Source: Saccharina japonica (taxonomy: Eukaryota; Sar; Phaeophyceae; Laminariales; Laminariaceae). Taken from it: DNA of 64,000 nucleotides. Positions 56,058-64,000 of this stretch are shown piece after piece. The translations under genes and the position numbers were made by a program. Under the pieces are notes generated by a model. The model had not been told where the DNA came from. It saw nothing but the letters and a program-made list of their open reading frames with translations, and did no database searches. The stretch is from the NCBI GenBank assembly GCA_008828725.1, contig MEHQ01004224.1, positions 122,225 through 186,224 on the forward strand. Direction: 5' to 3'. Position 1 is the stretch's first letter; every line of letters begins with the position of its first letter.

Positions 56058-57279
56058 AAGCTGCGCCGAGAAACTTAGGGCCTCGGCTCGACGTCGGTGT
56101 GGGGTTGCTTAATGCGGCCTTGTGAATATATTCATATTTTTTTTATCCTCGCTGTCGTTGTTGTTGCCGTTGCTTTGGCGAGCACTTCGCGTGAAGTGTG
56201 TGTGGTGTTCTGTGAGGAGGTTAGGCTTGCGTTTGCGCTTCACCAGCGACGGTTTGCACTGTTCAGATATTGTTTGTGTTTGGTTCGTCTCCCTGACGCG
56301 GCTCAGGAGCGCTGAAGGCTTTCGCTAGCACGCCGTGGATATGCTTGCTTGCTTGCAGTCGTCGCCGCCCGGACTTAAATCTCCTTTCCGGGTTGTCGTG
56401 TGGTCGTGCTGATCTTACTGTTTTATGTTGTGTTATCTGTTTGCTGTTCTTGTGTAAAAACATGTGTGGATGTGTTGGAAAGGCACTTTTCGTGTTCAGA
56501 CCGACGCCGCCGGCAGCGTGGCATTTTCTTGTCGTGACTGCTGACCATGTAAATCCGACTCGATGCGGTTGTGCTCGAGCGAGTACATTAATATACCTTG
56601 TACGTCAATCATCGGTACTCCCATTCTTCCCTGCAGCGCATTGGGCGCAGATATGGTAGGGGGGGGGTTGCACTCATGTCGTGCATGACCGTAGTTGTTC
56701 TAAATCCCTTGTTCGGCTGAAAAAAATCCTCTATCTTTTCTTGGCCGTGGTTGTTTGACCGTGTTTTTTTTACCCGTGGTTTTTTTACCGCTTACGCTAC
56801 CGGGCGAACATCCGGCCTCGAGCAAGCCACGACCGCGCGCTCGCGGTGGTGCCTTCGCACATGTCACTCTCCGCTCCGTGGGAAGTCTCTTGGGTCTGCG
56901 CAGTAAGCTCGGCGAGGAATCCCGCTCCCCGTGAAATGTTTTCGCTATCACTTGATTAAATACTTAAGTCACTTTTTCCAAGACAATAGGAAGGAAAGCG
57001 AAGGAAAACGTGTTGATTGCTCGTTTTCACGCTTGATTAGTACGAATAATCATCACCGTAATTTGATTATTCGACATGATTATATTTATGTAGAATTTCT
57101 GAATCTTCACTAACAGACATGATTATAATAATATAGTAGGCATATGGGTTTAATCCCTGCGTTGTCCGAGCCCGACGGCCATTGGTCGAGCCCCCCCCAC
57201 CGCCCGCCCTCGCCCAATCAGGGGCAGCGGCGCTCGCGGCGGGAGTTTCCCCTCGGGGAAACCCCCCAGTCCCGCCGCA
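56058..57279 (+). other. 3' flank of TTC5
   Basis: Presumed 3' UTR, then intergenic sequence. I cannot place the polyadenylation site. A minus-strand C-tailed S2 end is at 56658-56699. No other gene seen. Confidence 0.4.
56658..56699 (-). mobile_element. C-tailed S2 3' end
   Basis: The reverse complement has ACTACGGTCATGCACGACAT followed by GAGTGCAACCCCCCCCC. Only the tail is recognisable. Confidence 0.5.
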
Positions 57280-57830
57280 CCCGGGGACGACAGTAACCCA
57301 TCCCCGGTTCGGAAATCCCTCCATATCTCTACTACTCCAACCACCCGGGGACGAAAAAAACGACCCCCCGGCTCGAAACCGCCCCGCACGGTGTGGAAAC
57401 CCCAGCCCCACCGGCCGATCGCTGATTGGCTGGGGCTCGAAAAAAGAAAATAAAGCCAGCACCACCCGGGGAAGGTAGGGCCTCATCCCCGGATCGGGGA
57501 TGAAAATCGAGATCTCCCGGGTGGACACCGCCCCGGACGGTGTGGAAACCCCAGCCCCACCAGCCGATCGCTGAGTGGCTTGGACTTCGAAAATAAGGCC
57601 AGCGCCACCCGGGGACGATAGCATCCCATCCCTGGTTCAGAAATCCCTCCATACATTTACAACTCCAACAACGCAGGGACGAAAACCGAGGTCCGAGATC
57701 CCCCGCATCGACACCGCCGCGAACGGTGTGGAGACCCCAGCCACACCGACCGATCGCTGATTGGCTAGGGCTCGAAAATAAAGCCAAGGCCTTCCGGGGA
57801 CGGCTAGCTCCGTCCCCTGGAACGGGGCGG
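57280..57830. repeat. GC-rich minisatellite with CCAAT box
   Basis: Three units of 145-190 bp. Each has CACCCGGGGACGA-type starts, an ACGGTGTGGAAACCCCAGCC block and CCGATCGCTGATTGGC (a CCAAT box in reverse). A fourth partial relative (CGCCCAATCAGGGGCAG) precedes at 57200. Open frames on the minus strand over it are repeat-derived. Confidence 0.8.
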
Positions 57831-58269
57831 ATCCTTGGGAAGGGAGGGGTTCACAGTATATTCAGAGGCCTTTCCCGCCCGGGGTCGCCCCTACACAAGA
57901 ATCATGTAAAATTATCCACACTAATATCAATATAAAAAATACCCACAATAATATCAAGTTTTTTAGTTCCACACCAATTTCAATATATTTTTTTCCACAC
58001 TATTTTTTTTTTCAAAGAGTCCAAAACAATGTAGAAAAATGGGTCTCCAGAACTTCGGTCAGCATTGAAATCGACCCAAAAATTGTTGAGATAGCCGTTC
58101 TTCCACTGAATTCAATTCCCTAGTTGTCAATTCCCTAGGTGTCAATGTCAACCTATAGGGTTATCTATTCCCCAGTCTGTGAAACAGACAGGAGTGGTCA
58201 TTTGGAAATTCAAAAAGCGTGACAGATGATCAATGAAAAAAGTGACCGAGATAATCAAGTGAATAAGTG
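57831..58269. other. Intergenic, AT-rich
   Basis: Short AATATCAA and CCACACTA words repeat between 57905 and 58010, and CAATTCCCTAG is doubled near 58110-58135. No gene seen. Confidence 0.5.
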
Positions 58270-58560
58270 ACCCCCATAAATCATATTCCGGGTACCCCCT
58301 CGTCCGCTCGACCCTCAAAGCCCGTTCTTGGCGTACAGCAGCAGCCGTCGCGCTAGTTTTTGCACGTCTCGACAGCCTAGCACACACCATGCGCCTCTGC
58401 CGAGTATCAGCATCAGAGGTGGGGTGTGTGCGATACGCCGAGGACAGCAGCACACACCGAGCAGATCAGCACGCAAACACGCCGAGCACTGACTGGCCTT
58501 TGGGAGTTCCACATCTATGATGAATATTGTTTGAACAAGGGGGGGGGGTTGTGATGAGCT
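58270..58560 (+). repeat. Dispersed repeat D7, copy 1
   Basis: About 290 bp, closely matched by 60108-60370, with shared words CCTCAAAGCCCGTT, GACAGCCTAGCACACACCAT and TTTGGGAGTTCCACATCTAT. A shorter relative is at 60612-60715. No protein recognised. Confidence 0.8.
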
Positions 58561-58653
58561 GCGAAGATCGCGGGTATGAGTCTCAAGAGTAAATGCCACG
58601 CCTCACTAGACCGCCTCGTCAGCCCGCAACAGCAACGGCGTCTGTGAGTCGGT

Positions 58654-58654
<1 letters not shown>

Positions 58655-58691
<37 letters not shown>

Positions 58692-58862
58692 GATAACTTC
58701 TTGAATGTTGAGGCCATATTCCATTTTTCGATTTGAAAATCGGATTCTCAGAGAATCCGATTAATGGAATGGTTTAAACATGAGAATCCGATTTTCAAAT
58801 CAAAAAATGGAATGGTCTCAACATTCAAGATGTTATCCCTGCTGCTGCTGCTGCTGCTGCTG
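58655..58862. mobile_element. Foldback element bounded by CAG and CTG tracts
   Basis: Left end (CAG)12 then GGATAACTTCTTGAATGTTG; right end is its complement (CAACATTCAAGATGTTATCC) then (CTG)8. The arms are about 95 bp including the triplet tracts, with GATTTGAAAATCGGATTCTC at their inner ends. One half-copy with the same end is at 60831-60912. Confidence 0.8.
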
Positions 58863-58945
58863 TAAAGTCTATGAGTATACGGAGAGGCCAAAATCTGACG
58901 ACTTGGGCCATCTGATTCTGAAATCGAAATTACGGTTAGATTTTA

Positions 58946-59082
58946 CACAATCGGACTGCATAAGGACGGTGCTTTCGTTTTTGATATTCGAGCTTCCGAT
59001 TTGTATTTTTCGATGTCAAAACGAAAGCACCGTCCTATCTATATGCAGTCCGATTGTGCAGCAGCAGCAGCAGCAGCAGCAG
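58946..59082. mobile_element. Second foldback with CAG end
   Basis: CACAATCGGACTGCATAAGG and GGACGGTGCTTTCGTTTTGA pair with complementary segments ending at 59058, followed directly by (CAG)8. A single arm recurs at 60960-61000. Confidence 0.75.
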
Positions 59083-59099
59083 CCTTATTATTTTACGGT

Positions 59100-59830
59100 T
59101 GTTTCTATACTGCTGTATACTCGATACTCCGAGTATATTCGGAGTATCGAGTATTTCTTGTACTCCGAGTACTGAGAGTATTATACATATAACTGGTGGC
59201 CTAAATACTCGGAGTACTTGGATTATGAGCAGGAGTACTACTGAAGGCCCAAATACTCTGAGTATACTGGGAGGATGAGCAGCACTTATACTCGAATTCA
59301 AGCAGTAGTACTCGGAGTAAAAACATCTAAATTACTCGAAGTACTCCGAGTATCGAGAGGATTGGACACCGAAATACTGCGAGTACACATAGAACCTGAA
59401 GTATTTTTTCTCGAGAAAACTCTAATTATACTCCGAGGTAATGGGAGCACCTGTGAATTTTGAAATGCTATAAACGCCAGTCACATGCTCCCAGAACCTG
59501 GGAGCAATGACGGCCGAGTCTTTAAAATGATGTAAAGATGCTCCTAACGCACTTCACACTCCGAGTATACTCCGAGTTCGAGTACATTTCGTACTCCGAG
59601 TTAGAGTACTGGCGGCCTGAATACTCGGAGTACTTGGAGTATAAGCAGTACTGAAGCCCCAAATACTGCGAGTACAAGCAGTACTCGCAGTATTGGACCC
59701 CGACATACTCCGAGTACACGAAATATCGAGAGTGTTCATACCCGAAAGACTCCGAGTACGAGCAGTATCCCGGAGTATCGAACCCCGAAATACTCCGAGT
59801 ACACGAAGTACCTGAAGTATTTTATCTCCA
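59100..59830. repeat. Array of the palindrome TACTCSGAGTA, part 1
   Basis: Eight exact TACTCCGAGTA or TACTCGGAGTA words plus many one-mismatch variants, irregularly spaced at roughly 30-100 bp. Recurrent company words are ACTGAAGCCCCAAATACT and GAGCAGTA. Confidence 0.9.
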
Positions 59831-60107
59831 ATATACTCCTTCCTCTACTACTCCAAGGTACTCGGAGCATCTGTACAACATTGAACACAACGAGGAACTA
59901 CCCCTGAGCCCGCGGGAAAAACGCCGGACAAATACTTGCATTTTTTTCAAGACTGGAGACCAGCAACGCGAATGATACTCATTCGATTGCGATACAAACA
60001 CAATGCTCCGGTCCTTGGACCGGAGACTCAGAAAGCCTAATCCCAAAAGTGATGCCCGATTTTCAAGATAATAGGCGTGACACAAAAGTGACCCCTCAAA
60101 TCACACC

Positions 60108-60370
60108 ACGGGTACCCCCTTGTCCCCTCGACCCTCAAAGCCCGTTATTGGCGTACAGCAGCGGCGTCGCGACAGTGTTTGCACGCCTCGACAGCCTAGC
60201 ACACACCATACGCCTCGGCGGAGTACCAGCAACAGGGGTGGGGTGTGTGCGACACGCCGAGGACAGCAGTCCGCACCGAGCAGATCAGCATGCAAACACG
60301 CCGAGCACTGAGTGACCTTTGGGAGTTCCACATCTATGATGCATATTGTTTGAACAGGGGGAAGGGGGGT
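60108..60370 (+). repeat. Dispersed repeat D7, copy 2
   Basis: Co-linear with 58270-58560. Followed by a doubled 31-bp unit (ATGGCACGCTTCGCCACGTG, 60421-60482). Confidence 0.8.
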
Positions 60371-60520
60371 TGTGATGATCTGCGAACTGCGAACTGCGCG
60401 CTGCACGGCGGGTATGAGTACAATGGCACGCTTCGCCACGTGTATGAGTACAATGGCACGCTTCGCCACGTGTATGAGTACATGTCACGCCTCACTAGAC
60501 CGCCTTGTCAGCTCGCAGTA

Positions 60521-60521
<1 letters not shown>

Positions 60522-60551
<30 letters not shown>
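60522..60551. repeat. (CTG)10 at a fixed junction
   Basis: Followed by TAAAGTCTACGAGTA, the same junction as the CTG tract ending at 58862. The tract is part of the dispersed element rather than a random microsatellite. Confidence 0.85.
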
Positions 60552-60552
<1 letters not shown>

Positions 60553-60828
60553 AAAGTCTACGAGTACGGAGAGGCGCGCGCCGAGTGCGCTTTCCTTCGT
60601 CTTTAGGCCCGAGGCCGCGCCAGCCGAGTATCGGCATCAGAGGTGGGGTGTGTGCGCCACGCGGAGCACAGCAGCACGCACGCAGAGCACATCAGCACGC
60701 ACGCACGCATGCAGCTTCCGATCGAATCGGCGTGTGCACCGCTTCAGTGGTTTCTCGAGGTAGCTCGTACATAATTGCGCGTCGGGCGCGAAGCAACGTC
60801 GCTGTGTCACCATCCAACTCATCGATCG

Positions 60829-60830
<2 letters not shown>

Positions 60831-60863
<33 letters not shown>

Positions 60864-60912
60864 GCTTGCTGTGGATAACATCTTGAATTTAAAGACCATA
60901 CCATTTTTCGAT
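60831..60912. mobile_element. Half of the CAG/CTG foldback
   Basis: (CTG)10 and CTTGCTTGCTG, then GGATAACATCTTGAATTTAA and a CCATTTTTCGATTTGAAA arm, without the opposite arm. Confidence 0.65.
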
Positions 60913-60989
60913 TTGAAAGATGACCCAAGTCATCAGATTCTCAGTTTGTATCTTTCGATCTCAAAAACGAAAGCACCGTCCTATGCAGT

Positions 60990-61240
60990 CCGATTGTGCA
61001 GTATACTTCGAGTATCGAGAGTATTAGAGTGCTGGCGGCCTGAATGCTCGGAGTACTTACTTGGAGCATGAGCAGTACTGAAGCCCCAAATACTCGGAGT
61101 ACAGGGAGTACCCGCAACGTCGGACCCCGAAATACTCCGAGTACAAGAAGTATTGGGAGTGTTCATACCCGAAATACTCCGAGTACGAGCAGTATCCCGG
61201 AGTATCGAACCCTTACTTTACTCCAAGGTACTCGGAGCAT
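60990..61240. repeat. Array of the palindrome TACTCSGAGTA, part 2
   Basis: Three exact palindromes and several variants. The block 61075-61240 is co-linear with 59650-59870. Confidence 0.85.
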
Positions 61241-61776
61241 CTGTGCATCATTGAAGACAACAAGGAACTACATAGACTTGCATTTGTTTTTCAGGACTGA
61301 AGACTAGCAACGCGAATGATACTCATTTGATTGCGATACTAACACTTGGACAAAACTTGCTCGATAATAATGGCCCTTTCTCAACACCTTATTTCCACAA
61401 GTGGAACACTTGTGGTCTCAGGAACGGAATCAAATAATCTGTCTGTCTGTCCGATGAGAATCAGTCTGGGGTACCCCACGGCCGAATTTATTTCAAAACT
61501 GCTACGCCCGTACCGCACGCAACAGGTCGGTAGCCCTCGAGGAGGCGATCGTCATGGTCCAAACCATACCTAATGGGGTGCCCTGTGTGTGGAGTAGTCA
61601 GGGTTGGCTCCCAGCATCCCAAACGGAGTGGAGAGCCGAGCAGCAGCGATCGCTCGCACGAGGCCAGTGTCTAATTTCAACTGGAATTTGATTATACACT
61701 TGTGGAATTGAAATTCATGTTTCGACAGCGTCACGCATTTATCTGTGCTGGGAGTGATCAGGTGGCGAAAGCTTTT

Positions 61777-61960
61777 CCCTCCGTCCCAGTCTCGCTTTCT
61801 CGCTCCCTCCCTCCCTCCCTGCTTCCCTCCTTCCCTCGCTCGCCCTCTCCCCCTCCCGCCTTCCGTCCCTCCCTCCCTCTCTCCGCGCCCTCCGCCCCAT
61901 CACTCCCACCTCTCCCTCCTCCCTCCCACGCTGCTCCCTCCTCCTCTCTTGGCCGCCCTC
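61777..61960. repeat. CCCT-rich polypyrimidine tract
   Basis: About 180 bp of nearly pure C/T on this strand, with CCCT and CCCTC words. Confidence 0.9.
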
Positions 61961-63400
61961 GAACACAAGATGTCATGACACAGGACCTTCAACCCCTTGA
62001 CAGACGCCATACTACTAGGTTTTGGTATTAAACACTCGGCCGTATACCCTTGACAGCGAAGGTTTCCCGTCCTTGACCTGACATCGTTTTGGATGTCTTT
62101 GGCGAATTTTTTTTAATATTAATCATAAAGGGCCCGTATTGGCGAAATAAAGTTTCAGGAGTTGTTGTTTCTTCACGTTTATCGCGGGCTGCATCATGGA
62201 TTATTCTCGACTGACAGTCCCGTGCTAGGCTAATAAGTTATTAATGCGTACGTATGACGTACGCCAGGTAGAAGGTTGTATTTTATTCATAGAGTGTGTG
62301 TGTTCTTCACATTAAACCTCCCTTTCTACCCGTCGACATCCAGCACACCCAGTGTCCGTGCCGATTCTTCATCCTAAAAAGGTACCAGTTCTGTGGTCAC
62401 AAAACTACGACACAGAGATACTACGCTCAGTGCAGTAAGCAGAGCAGACAACGCAAGCCATATACGACAGGCAAGACCTACCCTGCTAGGCAACCCTTGA
62501 CAGACCCATATCACTAGTTTGTATTAAACCACTACGGGGCGTATACCTTTGACACAGCGGAAGGTTTACCCTGACATCATCACTTGTGGATGTCTTTGGC
62601 GAATTGTTTGCCACTCCGCCCCATACACTCCCACCTCTCCCTCCTCCCCTCCCGACGCTGCTCCCTCCTCCTCTCTTGACCGCCCTCGAACACAAGATGT
62701 CATGACACAGGACCTTCAACCCCTTGACAGACACCATACTACTAGGTTTTGGTATTAAACACTCGGCCGTATACCCTTGACAGCGAAGGTTTCCCGTCCT
62801 GTGACCTGACATCATTGTGGTGTCTTTGGCGAAATTGTTCAACATTAATCATAAAGGGCCCGTATTGGCGAAATAAAGTTTCAGGAGTTGTTGTTTCTTC
62901 ACGTTTATCGCGGGCTGCATCATGGATTATTCTCGACTGACAGTCCCGTGCTAGGCTAATAAATTATTAATGCGTACGTATGACGTACACCAGGTAGAAG
63001 GTTGTGTTTATTCATAGAGATGTGTGTGTGTTCTTCACATTAAACCTTCCTTTCTACCCGTCGACATCCAGCACATCCAGTGTCCGTGCCGATTCTTCAT
63101 CCTAAAAAGGTAACAGCAGTTCTGTGGTCACAAAACTACGACACAGAGATACTACGCTCAGTGCAGTTAGCAGAGCAGCTCCCTCCTCCTCTCTTGACCG
63201 CCCTCGAACCAAAGATGTCATGACACAGGACCTACAACCCCTTGGCAGACACCATACTACTAGGTTTTGGTATTAAACACTCGGCCGTATACCCTTGACA
63301 GCGAAGGTTTCCCGTCCTTGACGTGACATCATTGTGGAGATCTTTGGCGAAATTGTTCAAACATTAATCATAAAGGGCCCGTATTAATGAAATCCCACAC
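61940..63400 (+). repeat. Tandem family: three partial units including D5
   Basis: Units begin near 61940, 62665 and 63180 with CTCGAACACAAGATGTCATG, CCTTGACAGCGAAGGTTTCC and AAAGGGCCCGTATT. The first two continue into TTTCAGGAGTTGTTGTTTCT and then repeat D5 (62293-62490; 63022-63172). A diverged relative of the first part is in TTC5 intron 2 near 38050-38210. Confidence 0.85.
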
Positions 63401-64000
63401 TAACTTCAGTATAATAGCTGTCGACTTCCTTATTTCCCCCAATGTTTAGGCTGAGTTTCTTGTGGGGCACTTTCTTATGAGAGGGCCGGTAGTGTATCGC
63501 TGTCGCTGTCCGGTGTGTGGCGTTTAAGGGCTTCCTCCGTCCACCCAAGCGAAGCTGAGAGTAACAGCTTCCTAGTCGGGCCTTAAAAATAAAACAGAGG
63601 CTGTAGGCGGCGTGCAGGTGACGATGCACGCCGTCGCTCTCAGCTTACTCTCCTCGGTACTTGTCAGCCGGGTGTTCTGTTGGATGTCGCGTTATTCCGA
63701 CCTCATTCACATTTCGAGAACATACGTAACATACGCGGTTTCACCCGATAGAACGTAAAGCCGTATTTCCACTTCAAATCGGAAAAAAATCGATTCGGTT
63801 CATAAACAAACATCAATTTGAAATCGATCCGATTTGAAACTTGCCTTCTTTAATTCGCACCCTGAGGGCCGCAGACAAGGAGAAACAAAACGAAAAACGA
63901 AATCAAACGAAATAAAAAATATATACCTGGTATACATATGTATATAACCGGTCGCCCCGGTGGGCTAGCAGTTAACCACGAAGCCTGTAAGCCTCAAGAT
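63401..64000. other. Right flank
   Basis: No gene seen. A short inverted element has ends TTCAAATCGGA and TCCGATTTGAA (63773-63839). A TACCTGGTA word is at 63924. Confidence 0.5.
63947..64000 (+). other. tRNA-like or tRNA-derived SINE head, cut by window end
   Basis: GGTGGGCTAGCAGTTAACCAC resembles a tRNA D-arm (GTGG paired with CCAC around a TAG...AGTTAA loop). The following anticodon arm does not fold well and the T-arm lies outside the window, so this is only a hint. Confidence 0.2.

Noticed and set aside
57067-57787. Overlapping minus-strand open frames of 150-185 codons
   Set aside because: Repeat units of the GC-rich minisatellite read in different frames; the protein repeats do not keep one frame.

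Overview
The window is nuclear DNA of a repeat-rich eukaryote. It has no bacterial gene organisation. I can support one multi-exon protein gene and one truncated non-LTR retrotransposon family; most of the rest is repeats. Three things suggest a stramenopile, possibly a brown alga with large introns: the gene structure (11 exons, introns of 0.7-3.5 kb), the abundance of CAG/CTG and poly-C tracts, and (TTAGGG)n blocks. The lineage is inference; there is no rRNA or organelle marker to fix it.

Layout. 1-6.2 kb: dispersed repeats, microsatellites and a short interstitial TTAGGG block. 6.2-22.1 kb: three copies of one segmental repeat unit (A 6257-11404, B 11407-15757, C 17243-22109). Each carries the same nested cargo: small inverted-repeat elements, a minus-strand retrotransposon 3' end, a SINE-like tail and an 84-bp tandem array. 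The copies differ by insertions that reveal target-site duplications. 22.1-28.8 kb: minisatellites, a plus-strand retrotransposon fragment with a cysteine/histidine motif, and C-tailed repeats. 28.8-32.8 kb: a tandem duplication of about 2 kb ending 0.4 kb before the gene.

33.2-56.1 kb, plus strand: a gene I identify as TTC5/STRAP, a TPR plus C-terminal OB-fold protein. I joined its exons by reading frame, splice sites and co-linearity with animal TTC5. The joined CDS is 2,034 bp (677 aa) in a span of 22.8 kb. In animals TTC5 binds nascent tubulin at the ribosome and triggers tubulin mRNA decay; three of the four positions I could compare are conserved here. The introns hold several small DNA-transposon-like families, a telomere-like CCAAT minisatellite, a 19-bp minisatellite, poly-C tracts and a 10-N gap.

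56.1-64 kb: 3' flank, a GC-rich minisatellite with CCAAT motifs, CAG/CTG-bounded foldback elements, a dense array of the palindrome TACTCSGAGTA, and a tandemly repeated family whose relatives also occur at 3.7 kb.

The most unusual signals are short palindrome-like words far above chance (TACCTGGTA, 20 copies; TACTCSGAGTA, 11 copies in 2.1 kb), retroposons ending in C-rich tails, and a nested piggyBac-type element whose empty site is visible in a related copy.
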